64,000 nt of DNA, taken from positions 2,356,001 through 2,420,000 of the forward strand of contig NZ_CP051006.1 of the NCBI RefSeq assembly GCF_014673495.1, written 5' to 3'. The DNA comes from Streptomyces griseofuscus (lineage in GTDB: Bacteria > Actinomycetota > Actinomycetes > Streptomycetales > Streptomycetaceae). The position numbers and the translations under genes were made by a program. The notes under the pieces were generated by a model that was given only the letters and a program-made list of their open reading frames with translations, searched no databases and was not told the DNA's origin. This document shows positions 1 through 8,426 of the stretch, one piece after another. The first letter of the stretch is position 1, and each line of letters starts with the position of its first letter.

Positions 1-174
1 GTCCGCTTCGACGCCGACTTCGACTTCGGCATCCCGAGCCTGGAGGGCATCCTCGACCCGATCGCCGAGCGGGTCATCAAGGAGACGGTCGCCTGGGCCC
101 TGACCGGTCTGTACCCGGCCGTGCGCATCCAGGGCGGCATCGAGCTGAACACGCCCGCCACGGTCGGCGCGTAA
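1..174 (+). CDS. SRPBCC-like protein, C-terminal end only
   Basis: The window opens inside a coding region. Its last 57 codons end with TAA at 172-174. The visible residues (FDADFDFGIPSLEGIL, then an amphipathic helix rich in Val, Ala and Thr) look like the closing strand and long C-terminal helix of an SRPBCC/polyketide-cyclase-type helix-grip protein. That is a fold impression, not a motif match. It ends 21 bp before the next gene, which has its own ribosome-binding site (AAGGAG at 183-188), so it probably belongs to the same plus-strand biosynthetic operon. A small-molecule binding or cyclase-like tailoring role is possible but cannot be judged from the tail alone. Confidence 0.45.
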   Translation, partial: VRFDADFDFGIPSLEGILDPIAERVIKETVAWALTGLYPAVRIQGGIELNTPATVGA

Positions 175-195
175 CACGGGCCGAAGGAGCTGACC

Positions 196-729
196 ATGGA
201 CCAGGCGAACCCCTTCGAGACCCCACGCACCTACTCGCTGCACCGCGCCGAGTACCTGGTGGGTCTCGCCGTCACCACCGGGATGATCATCTACCACTTC
301 GGTGACATCCGCTGGCTGCCGGCGCTCGGACTGTTCCTGTACATCGACCTGATCGGCTACATCCCGGGCGCCATCGCCTTCCGCAAGAGCGGCGGGCAGC
401 CGATCCACAAGGCGTACTACGTCCTGTACAACGTCATGCACAGCCTCATCACCCAGGGCGCGGTCGCCGCGCTGTGGTGCCTGCTGGTCAAGCCGGAGTG
501 GGCGCTGCTGGTGCTGCCCTTCCATCTCTTCGGTGACCGGGGCCTGTTCGGCAACTTCATGAAGTCCTTCGCGCTGCCCTTCGAGCCGGTGCGCCAGGAG
601 GGATACCTCCGCCTCCTGGACGATCTGGGGCTGCCGCACCCCAAGCCGGTCGGGCACGAGATGGACCCGGTGCCGGTCGGGCACGTCCCCGCGCGTCCCG
701 TCGTCCGGGAGACGGAGGCCGTACGATGA
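196..729 (+). CDS. Small polytopic membrane protein, candidate hydrazine synthase of an azoxy pathway
   Basis: This is a 177-residue protein with about four hydrophobic segments (roughly 21-39, 41-61, 75-98 and 100-112) and a hydrophilic Pro-rich tail. Possible metal ligands sit in or beside the membrane segments: His34, Asp37, Asp51, His71, His82, His110 and Asp114 (for example YHFGD and FHLFGDRG). Valanimycin biosynthesis, as I remember recent work, uses a membrane-bound hydrazine synthase followed by a non-heme diiron azoxy synthase. This gene sits two genes before a diiron enzyme in a cluster with seryl-tRNA machinery, so it is my candidate for that membrane enzyme. Family membership is inferred from size, topology and context, not from alignment. 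It overlaps the flavin reductase start by ATGA, which points to coupled translation. Confidence 0.6.
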   Translation: MDQANPFETPRTYSLHRAEYLVGLAVTTGMIIYHFGDIRWLPALGLFLYIDLIGYIPGAIAFRKSGGQPIHKAYYVLYNVMHSLITQGAVAALWCLLVKPEWALLVLPFHLFGDRGLFGNFMKSFALPFEPVRQEGYLRLLDDLGLPHPKPVGHEMDPVPVGHVPARPVVRETEAVR

Positions 730-1274
730 CCACCGCCGCGACCCCGGTGCGCCGGGCGGTGCGCCAGGACCCGGCCGAGCGCCGGCGGGCCCTGTACCAC
801 CTGGCCTCCGCGGTGTCCGTGCTCACCACGGGCCCCGAGGAACGGATGCACGGCACCACCGCGAGCACCGTCACCCTGGTCTCGCGCTCGCCCCTGCTGG
901 TCGGGGTGGTGCTGCGGGCGGGCTCGTCCTTCGCCCGGCTCGCCGCCGCCGAGGGCCGGTTCGCGATCAATGTGCTCGGCGGCGAACAGGCCGACGTGGC
1001 ACGGCGGTTCGCGGACAGCTCGCGGCCCGACGGCAGCGCGTCCTTCGCCGGCCTCGCCTGGACCGCCGACCGCTACGCCCAGGCCCCGCTGATCGCGGGC
1101 GCCCTCGCCCACTATGTCTGCCGGTTCCACTCCGCGCACGCCGCGGGCGACAGCGAGCTGCTGCTCGGCCATGTCGTCCGGGCCACCGCGGACGAGGGCC
1201 TGCCGCTGCTCAGCTACACCGGCGGGCTGTTCGCCGGTTCCCTGCGTCCGGCGAAGGAGACCGCCGCATCATGA
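726..1274 (+). CDS. Flavin reductase (HpaC/VlmR-like)
   Basis: A 182-residue flavin reductase-domain protein (split-barrel FMN-binding fold). It would use NAD(P)H to reduce flavin for a partner oxygenase. The N-terminal ALYHLASAVSVLTT and HGTTASTVTLVSRSPLLVGVV segments are typical of the family, as is the late 'LLLGHVV' strand. The usual GDH triplet before that strand appears as GDS. ATGA overlaps on both sides tie it to the membrane protein and the diiron enzyme. It could serve an amine N-hydroxylase (as VlmR serves VlmH) encoded left of the window, or supply electrons to the diiron enzyme. Reductase class is secure, partner is inferred. Confidence 0.85.
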   Translation: MTTAATPVRRAVRQDPAERRRALYHLASAVSVLTTGPEERMHGTTASTVTLVSRSPLLVGVVLRAGSSFARLAAAEGRFAINVLGGEQADVARRFADSSRPDGSASFAGLAWTADRYAQAPLIAGALAHYVCRFHSAHAAGDSELLLGHVVRATADEGLPLLSYTGGLFAGSLRPAKETAAS

Positions 1275-2251
1275 CCGCACCCGTTGCCCCCGAGGCCGAC
1301 TGGGAGAAGGCCCCCGGCCTGCTGGACGGCGCGAAGGAACTCACCCTCGGCCCCGAGGAGTGCGACCTCGCCTACTGGTTCACCTCCGTCGCGCAGGGCA
1401 CCCTGCGCGACCGGGGTGCCACCGGCCACCACGCGAACGCCCTGACCCCCGACTTCCTGAAGGCCCCCGGCCCGCTGCGCGAGGCGCTGATCCTGGAGTT
1501 CGGCTTCCGGGCCCTCTCCGAGGAGCTGGCCACCCGGCTGCTCGGCCACTACGTGACCATCGCGCCCTCCATCCCCGAGATGGAGTTCTACGCCACCCAG
1601 CTGATCGACGAGGCACGGCACGCCCGGGTCTTCCGTCAGCACCTGGTGGACCTCGGCATCCCACAGAGCACGCTGCTGCGGGAGATCGAGGAGATGACCC
1701 AGGACTACCGCAAGCGGGTCCTGAACCCGGTGGTGGACTTCACCCTGGACATCGTCCGCGACAAGGCCGACTTCCCCGGCGGCGTCGGTGTGTTCGCCAT
1801 CATCATCGAGGGCGTCCTCGCCCCCGCCGCCGAGCTCAGCGAGCGCAAGTGGACCCCGCTGTCCCCGGCGACCGGCGAGATCTCCCGCGGCACCGCCATC
1901 GACGAGATCCGCCACCTCACCGTGGCCAGCACCATCCTGCGCGACCACCTGGTCGAGCACCCCGAGTACACCCCCCGGCTCCTGGAGATCCTGCGCTCGG
2001 GCGTCAAGCTGTGGGACGAGCTGCCGGACCGGGAGTTCGTCATCCACCGCGAGGAGCTGTTCCAGGAAGGCATGTTCAAGCACGCCGACCTGATCGGCGA
2101 CTACGAGGTCTGGCCGGGCGTCCGGCTGCTCGACACCACCGCCGACCAGCGCTACGACATGGCCGAGCAGTGGACCGACGAGATGGCCGAGGTCCGTATG
2201 AAGTACATGGGCCTGCCCGTCGAGGTCCTCGCCTCGGAGGCCGGCGCATGA
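1271..2251 (+). CDS. Ferritin-like non-heme diiron oxygenase, candidate azoxy synthase
   Basis: A 326-residue soluble helical protein with a complete diiron ligand set of the AurF/ribonucleotide-reductase-R2 type. I see Glu84 or Glu85 (SEELATRL), ExxH at 114-117 (DEARHAR), Glu180 (IIIEGVL) and ExxH at 212-215 (DEIRHLT). Such enzymes activate O2 for N-oxygenation and related chemistry. Position beside a membrane protein and a flavin reductase, in a cluster with a second seryl-tRNA synthetase and an MprF-like transferase, suggests it oxidises a hydrazine or azo intermediate to the azoxy group. The diiron class is seen in the sequence; the azoxy role is inference. An alternative is amine or hydroxylamine N-oxygenation. 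Flanked by ATGA overlaps. Confidence 0.8.
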   Translation: MTAPVAPEADWEKAPGLLDGAKELTLGPEECDLAYWFTSVAQGTLRDRGATGHHANALTPDFLKAPGPLREALILEFGFRALSEELATRLLGHYVTIAPSIPEMEFYATQLIDEARHARVFRQHLVDLGIPQSTLLREIEEMTQDYRKRVLNPVVDFTLDIVRDKADFPGGVGVFAIIIEGVLAPAAELSERKWTPLSPATGEISRGTAIDEIRHLTVASTILRDHLVEHPEYTPRLLEILRSGVKLWDELPDREFVIHREELFQEGMFKHADLIGDYEVWPGVRLLDTTADQRYDMAEQWTDEMAEVRMKYMGLPVEVLASEAGA

Positions 2252-3255
2252 GTACCGGGCGGGCGGCGGTCGTCACCGGGATCGGCTCGTACGTCCCGCC
2301 CAACATCGTCACCAACGAGGACCTCTCACGGCGCCTCGACACCTCCGACGAGTGGATCCGCACCCGTACCGGCATCGCCGAGCGGTTCTACATCACCCCC
2401 GGCACCTCCACCGGCGACCTCGCGGTGGAGGCGGGCCTGAGGGCCCTGAAGTCGGCGGGCGACGAGCAGGTCGGCGCGGTGGTGCTCGCCACCACCACCC
2501 CGGACCAGCCCTGCCCCGCGACCGCCCCCCAGGTGGCCGCGCGGCTCGGGCTCGGCCAGGTGCCCGCCTTCGATGTGGCGGCCGTCTGCTCCGGATTCCT
2601 GTACGGCCTCGCGTCCGCCGCCGGGCTGATCGCCTCCGGGATCGCCGACAGCGTTCTCCTGATCGCCGCCGACGCCTTCACCACCATCATCAACCCGGAG
2701 GACCGCACCACGGCCGTGATCTTCGCGGACGGCGCGGGCGCGGTGGTGCTGCGGGCCGGCTCACCGGACGAACCCGGCGCGCTCGGGCCGCTGGTGCTCG
2801 GCAGCGACGGTGAACTGAGCCATCTGATCGAGGTCCCGGCGGGCGGCTCCAAGCAGCGCTCCGCGGGCCGCCCGGCCGCCCCGGAGGACCACTACTTCCG
2901 GATGCTCGGGCGGGAGACCTACCGGCACGCGGTGGAGCGGATGACCAGCGCGTCCACCGAGGCCGTCGAGCGGGCCGGCTGGCGTCTGGACGACGTCGAC
3001 CGGTTCGCGGCGCACCAGGCCAACGCCCGGATCCTGGAAGCCGTCTCGGGCCGGCTCGACATCCCCGAGGAACGGCAGCTCAGCAATATCGCCCGGGTCG
3101 GCAACACCGGGGCCGCCTCGATCCCGCTGCTGCTCGCGGAGGCCACCGCCGACGGGCGGCTGACCGCGGGGAACCGGGTGCTGCTCACCGCGTTCGGCGG
3201 CGGGCTCTCCTGGGGCGCGGCCACGGTCGTCTGGCCCGAACTCCAGACCATCTGA
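2248..3255 (+). CDS. Beta-ketoacyl-ACP synthase III (FabH-type), cluster copy
   Basis: A 335-residue KASIII that condenses an acyl-CoA starter with malonyl-ACP. The catalytic triad is intact: Cys114 (AVCSGF), His256 (AAHQAN) and Asn286 (VGNTGA). The start at 2248 is chosen because its ATG overlaps the upstream TGA (ATGA) and gives the normal KASIII N-terminus; the open frame running upstream of it belongs to no gene. It is followed by an ACP and a KASII, so this operon carries its own type II fatty-acid initiation and elongation set. This probably makes a dedicated alkyl chain rather than membrane lipid. Confidence 0.92.
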   Translation: MSTGRAAVVTGIGSYVPPNIVTNEDLSRRLDTSDEWIRTRTGIAERFYITPGTSTGDLAVEAGLRALKSAGDEQVGAVVLATTTPDQPCPATAPQVAARLGLGQVPAFDVAAVCSGFLYGLASAAGLIASGIADSVLLIAADAFTTIINPEDRTTAVIFADGAGAVVLRAGSPDEPGALGPLVLGSDGELSHLIEVPAGGSKQRSAGRPAAPEDHYFRMLGRETYRHAVERMTSASTEAVERAGWRLDDVDRFAAHQANARILEAVSGRLDIPEERQLSNIARVGNTGAASIPLLLAEATADGRLTAGNRVLLTAFGGGLSWGAATVVWPELQTI

Positions 3256-3290
3256 CCGATCGTCAGAGAAGACCTTCGAAAGGAATCGTC

Positions 3291-3521
3291 ATGCTGGAGC
3301 AGCTCAAGGAAATCCTGTCCAACAAGCTCAAGGTGTCGCCCGAGGCCATCACCCCCGAGGCCACCCGGGAGGACATCGAGCTGGACTCGCTGGCCGTCGT
3401 GGAGCTGTCGCTGCTGCTGAAGTCCGAGCTGGACCTGGACGTCAGCGACGACGACCTCCTGGAAGCCGAGACCGTGGCCGACATGGTCCGGCTGATGGAG
3501 GAGCGGAGCGCGAAGGTCTGA
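3291..3521 (+). CDS. Acyl carrier protein
   Basis: A 76-residue carrier protein with the DSL phosphopantetheine site (Ser33 in ELDSLAVVE). A good ribosome-binding site (GAAAGGAA) precedes the ATG. Its TGA shares a base with the ATG of the following KASII (TGATG), so stoichiometric coupled translation is likely. It should carry the growing acyl chain for the neighbouring KASIII and KASII and for the enoyl reductase encoded on the other strand. Confidence 0.93.
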   Translation: MLEQLKEILSNKLKVSPEAITPEATREDIELDSLAVVELSLLLKSELDLDVSDDDLLEAETVADMVRLMEERSAKV

Positions 3522-4741
3522 TGGCCGCGATGGACATCGCCGTCACCGGGCTCGGTCTGATCACCCCCGGCGGGATCGGGGTCGGACCGAGCTGGGCGGC
3601 GGTCTGCGACGGCAGGCCGGCCGCGGCCCTCGATCCGGTGCTGGCCGACAATCCCGTACAACTCTCCTGCCGGGTGCCCGGCTTCGATCCCGAGAGTCTG
3701 CTGAGCGCGCGCCGGGCCCACCGGCTCGACAGGTTCGTGCAGTTCGCGCTTGTCGCCGCGCACGAGGCGGTGGCCGACGCGGGCCTGGACCCGCAGACCT
3801 GGGACGGCGCCCGGGTGGGCGTGGTCCTCGGCTGCGCGGACGGTGGCCCGGGCACGGTCGAGGAACAGCACCATGTGCTGCGCGAGCAGGGCGCGGACCG
3901 GGTGTCACCGCTGCTGCTGCCGATGCAGCTGCCGAACATGCTGGCCGGTCAGACGGCCATCGAGTTCGGGGCGACCGGTCCCAACCTGGTGGTGGCCACC
4001 GCGTGCGCGTCCGGCGCGACGGCCATCGGCACCGCCCGGGACCTGCTGGCGCTCGGCCGCTGCGACATCGTGCTGGCCGGCGGCAGCGAGGCCATGATCA
4101 CCCCCCTGGTCATGGCCGGGTTCGCCCAGATGGGCGCGCTGTCCAAGCGGCACGACGACCCGTCGTCCGCGTCCCGCCCCTTCGACGCCGACCGCGACGG
4201 GTTCGTGGCCGGCGAGGGGGCCGGGATCCTGGTGATGGAGCGCGTCGCCGACGCGCGGGCCCGTGGTGCGCACATCCACGGGCGGATCATCGGGTACGGC
4301 GCCACGGCCGACGCCCACCACATGACGTCGCCGCATCCCGACGGCGCCGGCATCGAGGCGGCGGTCCGCGCGGCGCTCGCCGACGCGGGGGCCGACCCCG
4401 ACGACGTCCAGCACGTCAACGCGCACGGTACGTCGACGCCGCTGAACGACCTGTCCGAGGCACGGATGATCCAGCGGACGCTGCGCGGCGATCCGGTGGT
4501 GACGTCCACGAAGGGTGTCACCGGGCATCTGCTGGGCGCGGCGGGAGCGGTCGAGGCCGCGTTCACCGTGCTCAGTGTGGAGCATGAACTCATCCCACCC
4601 ACGGCCAACTTGGTGATGCCGGACGCCCGGATGGAGATCAAGCTGGCACAGACCCTGACCGAGATGCCGATCGATCTGGCGCTGAGCAATTCCCTCGGGT
4701 TCGGCGGGCAGAACACCGCTCTGGCGATCGCGCCCGCCTGA
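3521..4741 (+). CDS. Beta-ketoacyl-ACP synthase II (FabF-type), cluster copy
   Basis: A 406-residue elongating ketosynthase with an intact Cys-His-His triad: Cys162 (TACASG), His302 (NAHGTSTP) and His336 (KGVTGHLLGA). The active-site cysteine, normal length and single ketosynthase distinguish it from the KSalpha/KSbeta pairs of aromatic polyketide clusters. It starts in a TGATG overlap with the ACP gene. No ketoreductase or dehydratase is seen in the window, so those steps are probably borrowed from primary fatty-acid synthesis or encoded further left. Confidence 0.92.
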   Translation: MAAMDIAVTGLGLITPGGIGVGPSWAAVCDGRPAAALDPVLADNPVQLSCRVPGFDPESLLSARRAHRLDRFVQFALVAAHEAVADAGLDPQTWDGARVGVVLGCADGGPGTVEEQHHVLREQGADRVSPLLLPMQLPNMLAGQTAIEFGATGPNLVVATACASGATAIGTARDLLALGRCDIVLAGGSEAMITPLVMAGFAQMGALSKRHDDPSSASRPFDADRDGFVAGEGAGILVMERVADARARGAHIHGRIIGYGATADAHHMTSPHPDGAGIEAAVRAALADAGADPDDVQHVNAHGTSTPLNDLSEARMIQRTLRGDPVVTSTKGVTGHLLGAAGAVEAAFTVLSVEHELIPPTANLVMPDARMEIKLAQTLTEMPIDLALSNSLGFGGQNTALAIAPA

Positions 4742-4758
4742 GCGTCCGCCCCGAGTCA

Positions 4759-4798
4759 CAACAGCCGTCCGCTGAGCACGTTCCGCGGGCGGCTGTTG
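4759..4798 (+). terminator. Hairpin after the KASII gene
   Basis: A 14-bp stem (4759-4772 with 4785-4798, one G-T type mismatch) around a 12-base loop lies 17 bp after the KASII stop. No T-run follows, which is common for Streptomyces terminators. It may separate the fatty-acid genes from the permease/seryl-tRNA synthetase pair or only attenuate read-through. Confidence 0.6.
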
Positions 4799-4852
4799 GC
4801 CTTGACGTCACCCCCCACGTCCCCACCCCACTCCCCGATATCTGGAGCACCC

Positions 4853-6337
4853 ATGTCCACCACCAGTGGTTCGCCGCCCGTCTCCGGGCGGCTCGGTACG
4901 GCGCACATCCTGTTTCTCATCGTCGCCGCCGCGGCCCCGCTCTCCGCGATGGTCGGCACCGTCCCGCTCGCGTTCGCGTTCGGCGACGGGGCCGGGGTAC
5001 CGGCGGCGTTCCTGTTCGCCGGGGTGACGCTGCTCTGCTTCTCGGCCGGGTACGCGGTCAGCGCGCGGCGCACCGGCGGGTCCGGCGGGTTCTACGCCTC
5101 CGTCGCCGACGGGCTCGGCCGGCCCCCGGCGGTCGCGGCCGGATACATGGCGCTGCTGGCGTACAACTGCGCGACCATCGGGCTGGCCGGCGCCCTCGGT
5201 TACTTCACCCAACTTGTGCTGGCCGCCCATGGGTTGACGGTGTCCTGGGAGTGGTGCGCGGCGGTCGGGCTGGTGCTGACCGCGGTGCTCGGCTACCGGG
5301 AGATCGCGCTGAGCGCCCGGGTGCTGGCCCTGCTGATGCTGGGCGAGATCGGGGTGCTGGCGGCGCTGGACGTGGCGATCCTCGTCCGGCACGGGGTGCA
5401 CGCGCTGCCCGTCGCCTCCTTCTCCCCGCACACCGCCGCGGGCCCCGGCGTCGGTGTCTCGCTGATGTTCGCTTTCGTGTCCTTCATCGGGTTCGAGTCG
5501 GCGGCGCTGTACGGCAAGGAGGCGCGCAACCCGGAGCGCAGCGTGCCCCGGGCGACGTACGCGGCCGCCGCGCTGATCGCCGGGTTCTACGCGCTGACCA
5601 GCTGGCTTGCGGTGGGCGCGATCGGCCCGGACCAGGTGCGCGAGGTCGCGGGCAAGCAGATGGGCGATCTGTTCTTCGGGCTCGGCGACGACTTCCTGGG
5701 CACGGCGGGCAGCACCATCCTACAAGTGCTGCTGTGCACCAGCCTGTTCGCGGCGACACTGGCCCTGCACAGCGCCGCCAACCGCTACGCCCAGGTCCTC
5801 GCCCAGGACGGGCTGCTCCCCCGCACGCTGGCCGCCGAGCACCAGCGGCACGGCTCCCCGCACCGGGCGAGCGTCTGGCAGAGCGTGCTGACCGCACTGG
5901 TGCTGGGCGGGTTCGCGGTGGCGGGCCTCGACCCGTACGCCGACCTGACCACCAGCATGCTCGGCCTCGGCACCCTCGGCATCGTCACGCTCCAGGCGCT
6001 GGCCGCGCTGTCCGTGCTCGGGCTGCGGCTGCGCGCCGGGCACGGGCACTGGTGGAAGGAGACCCTCGCCCCGCTGCTGGGCTTCGCCGGGCTCGCCACC
6101 TCCGTGTGGCTGGTGGTCGGCAACTTCGACATGCTCACCGGCTCCCCCTCCAAGGTGATCGCCGCGCTGCCCTGGCTGCTGCCGCTGGTCGCGCTCGGCG
6201 GACTGCTCTACGCGGCCCGGCTGCGCAGCGCCCATCCGCTGCGCTACCGGCAGCTCGGCGCCCGGCACACCGCCGCGCCCGCGACCCCCGACCTCTCCCC
6301 CGCCCCGTCAGGAGACCGCCATGCACGATCCCAATGA
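4853..6337 (+). CDS. APC-family amino-acid permease
   Basis: A 494-residue integral membrane protein of the amino acid-polyamine-organocation superfamily with about 12-14 hydrophobic segments and the family's N-terminal substrate region (AAAAPLSAMVG). I chose the ATG at 4853 because GGAG precedes it; an upstream TTG lies inside the preceding hairpin. Its 3' end overlaps the seryl-tRNA synthetase gene by 17 bp, so the two are co-expressed. In this context it may import an amino-acid precursor, possibly serine, or export an amino-acid-like product. Substrate is not readable from sequence. Confidence 0.85.
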   Translation: MSTTSGSPPVSGRLGTAHILFLIVAAAAPLSAMVGTVPLAFAFGDGAGVPAAFLFAGVTLLCFSAGYAVSARRTGGSGGFYASVADGLGRPPAVAAGYMALLAYNCATIGLAGALGYFTQLVLAAHGLTVSWEWCAAVGLVLTAVLGYREIALSARVLALLMLGEIGVLAALDVAILVRHGVHALPVASFSPHTAAGPGVGVSLMFAFVSFIGFESAALYGKEARNPERSVPRATYAAAALIAGFYALTSWLAVGAIGPDQVREVAGKQMGDLFFGLGDDFLGTAGSTILQVLLCTSLFAATLALHSAANRYAQVLAQDGLLPRTLAAEHQRHGSPHRASVWQSVLTALVLGGFAVAGLDPYADLTTSMLGLGTLGIVTLQALAALSVLGLRLRAGHGHWWKETLAPLLGFAGLATSVWLVVGNFDMLTGSPSKVIAALPWLLPLVALGGLLYAARLRSAHPLRYRQLGARHTAAPATPDLSPAPSGDRHARSQ

Positions 6338-7598
6338 GCTGATCGAGGCCGGCGAGGACGCCAAGCGCCGCCTGGCCCGCCGCCGTTACGACCTCGACCT
6401 GGAGGCCGTGGGCGGTGCGCTGCGCGCCCGTTCGGCCGCCAACGCCGAGGTGACCCGGCTGCGTACCGAGCTGAACAGGACGGCCAAGGCGCGCCGTTCG
6501 GGCCCGCCCAGCGAGGCCGAGAAGGAGGCCGCGCGGGCGCTGCGCGCCGAGGTGCAGCAGGCTGAGGGCCTCGCCCGGGTGGCCGCGGGGGACCTGACCG
6601 AGCTGCTGCTCGGCATCCCCAACCTGCCGCTGGACAGCGTCCCGGACGGCGACTCCGAGAAGGAGGCCGTGGAGGTACGGCGGGGCGGTCCCGCGCCGCG
6701 TCCGGCCAAGGGCGCCCGGCACCACGCGGAGATCGGCGAGACCCTCGGCATCCTCGACCCGCCGGCCGCGGCCAAGCTGTCCGGCGCCCGGTTCAGCGTG
6801 GCGCACGGCGCCGGGGCCCGCCTGGAGCGCGCCCTCGCCGACTTCTTCCTCGATCTGCACACCCGCGAGCACGGCTACACCGAGCAGTCGGTGCCGTTCC
6901 TGGTCTCCCGGGACACCATGACCGGTACCGGGCAGCTCCCCAAGTTCGAGGAGGATCTGTTCCGCACCCAGGTCGGCGAGCGGGAGCTGTTCCTGATCCC
7001 GACCGCGGAGGTGCCGCTGACCAATCTGGTCTCCGGCGAGCTGCTGGACGCGCGGGCGCTGCCGTACGCCTTCACCGCCCGCACCCCCTGCTTCCGCGCG
7101 GAGGCGGGCGCGTACGGCCGTGACACCCGCGGGGTGCTGCGGCTGCACCAGTTCGAGAAGGTGGAGCTGGTGCGGATCTGCGCGCCGGAAGAGGCCCAGG
7201 AGCAGCTGGAGTTGATGGTCGGGCACGCCGAGGAGTGTCTGCGCCGACTCGAACTGTCTTTCCGGACCGTGCTGTTGCCCGCGGGCGACATGGGCTTCTC
7301 GGCGCGGATGACGTACGACATCGAGGTGTGGCTGCCGGGCGGTGACGCCTTCCGGGAGATCTCCTCGGTGTCCGACTGCGGCACCTTCCAGGCGCGGCGC
7401 GCGGACATCCGGGTCAAGCGGGCCGACGGCCGCAAGACGCCGGCCGCCACCCTGAACGGCTCGGCGCTGCCGATCGGCCGGACGGTGGCCGCGCTTCTGG
7501 AGCAGGGTGTGCAGGACGACGGTTCGGTGCTGCTGCCCAAGGCGCTGCGGCCGTACACCGGGTTCCGGCGGATCCTGCCGGGCGGCACGACCGAGTGA
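6321..7598 (+). CDS. Seryl-tRNA synthetase, cluster-encoded paralogue (VlmL-like)
   Basis: A full-length 425-residue class II seryl-tRNA synthetase. The N-terminal coiled-coil tRNA-binding arm (about 1-110) is followed by the catalytic core with motif 2 (FRAEAGAYGRDTRG) and motif 3 (NGSALPIGRTVAALLEQ). It lies in a metabolite operon, overlapping a permease gene by 17 bp. Valanimycin producers use such a second enzyme to make seryl-tRNA as a biosynthetic substrate. The MprF-like transferase at 11885-12892 is the expected consumer. It may also support housekeeping charging; no catalytic loss is visible. Confidence 0.93.
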   Translation: MHDPNELIEAGEDAKRRLARRRYDLDLEAVGGALRARSAANAEVTRLRTELNRTAKARRSGPPSEAEKEAARALRAEVQQAEGLARVAAGDLTELLLGIPNLPLDSVPDGDSEKEAVEVRRGGPAPRPAKGARHHAEIGETLGILDPPAAAKLSGARFSVAHGAGARLERALADFFLDLHTREHGYTEQSVPFLVSRDTMTGTGQLPKFEEDLFRTQVGERELFLIPTAEVPLTNLVSGELLDARALPYAFTARTPCFRAEAGAYGRDTRGVLRLHQFEKVELVRICAPEEAQEQLELMVGHAEECLRRLELSFRTVLLPAGDMGFSARMTYDIEVWLPGGDAFREISSVSDCGTFQARRADIRVKRADGRKTPAATLNGSALPIGRTVAALLEQGVQDDGSVLLPKALRPYTGFRRILPGGTTE

Positions 7599-7601
7599 CA
7601 C

Positions 7602-7649
7602 CACGGGAAGGGGGCGGGTGCCGGTTCCGGCACCCGCCCCCTTCCCGTG
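7602..7649. terminator. Strong bidirectional terminator
   Basis: A perfect 23-bp inverted repeat (7602-7624 with 7627-7649) sits between the convergent seryl-tRNA synthetase and enoyl-reductase genes, 3 bp after one stop and 9 bp before the other. Its symmetry and placement indicate a shared rho-independent terminator. Confidence 0.85.
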
Positions 7650-7658
7650 TGCGCGCCG

Positions 7659-8426
7659 TCAGGCGCCCATCATGTGCACCCCGCCGTCCACATGGACGAT
7701 CTCGCCGGTGGTGCGCGGGAAGAAGTCCGACAGCAGGGCGACGACGCCGCGGGCGGCCGGCTCCGGGTCGGTGAGGTCCCAGCCGGCCGGGGCCCGTCCG
7801 GTGGTCCAGACGTCGGCCAGTTCACCGAAGCCGGGGATGGACTTGGCGGCCATGGAGCGCAGCGGGCCCGCCGCGACCAGGTTGCTGCGGATGCCGAACT
7901 CACCCAGGTCGCGGGCGAGATAGCGGCTGGTGGACTCCAGGGCGGCCTTGGCGACACCCATCCAGTCGTAATGCGGCCAGGCCACGGCCGCGTCGAAGGT
8001 GAGCCCGACGACCGAGCCGCCGCGCTGCTTGAGCAGCGGAAGGCAGGCGGTGGTCAGGGACTTGAGGGAGTACGCCGAGACATGCACGGCGGTCGAGACG
8101 TCGTCCCAGGTGCCGTCGAGGAAGTTGAAGGCGCCCTGGGGGCCGAAGGCGATGGAGTGCACCACGCCGTCGAGGCCGTCGGTGTGCGCGCCGAGCCGCT
8201 CGGCCAGGGTGTCCAGGTGGTCCTGGTCGGTGACGTCCAGCTCGATGACGGGGGCGGGCTTCGGTAGCTTCGCCGCGAACCGCTCGATCAGGGAGAGCCG
8301 CCCGAACCCGGTGAGCAGCACCTCGGCGCCCTCCTCCTGGGCGATCCTGGCCACATGGAAGGCGATGGAGGCGTCCGTGACCACACCGGTCACCAGGATG
8401 CGCTTGCCCGCGAGGATGCCGCTCAT
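7659..8426 (-). CDS. Enoyl-ACP reductase (FabI/InhA type), cluster copy
   Basis: A 255-residue short-chain-fold enoyl reductase. It has the FabI-type glycine-rich start (VTGVVTDASIAFHVA), the Tyr153-x6-Lys160 catalytic pair (YDWMGVAK) and the InhA-like SNLVAAGPLRSMA substrate loop. It would reduce trans-2-enoyl-ACP with NAD(P)H in the last step of each elongation round. Its ATG overlaps the ferredoxin stop (ATGA), so it is the last gene of a minus-strand operon including a desaturase. A dedicated reductase fits a cluster-specific fatty chain; a back-up role for the host enzyme is also possible. Confidence 0.9.
   Translation of the reverse strand: MSGILAGKRILVTGVVTDASIAFHVARIAQEEGAEVLLTGFGRLSLIERFAAKLPKPAPVIELDVTDQDHLDTLAERLGAHTDGLDGVVHSIAFGPQGAFNFLDGTWDDVSTAVHVSAYSLKSLTTACLPLLKQRGGSVVGLTFDAAVAWPHYDWMGVAKAALESTSRYLARDLGEFGIRSNLVAAGPLRSMAAKSIPGFGELADVWTTGRAPAGWDLTDPEPAARGVVALLSDFFPRTTGEIVHVDGGVHMMGA

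Noticed and set aside
1114..2247. N-terminal extension of the KASIII gene
   Set aside because: The in-frame upstream sequence overlaps the diiron gene and reads as Arg/Pro-rich nonsense. The ATG at 2248 gives the family N-terminus and an ATGA overlap.
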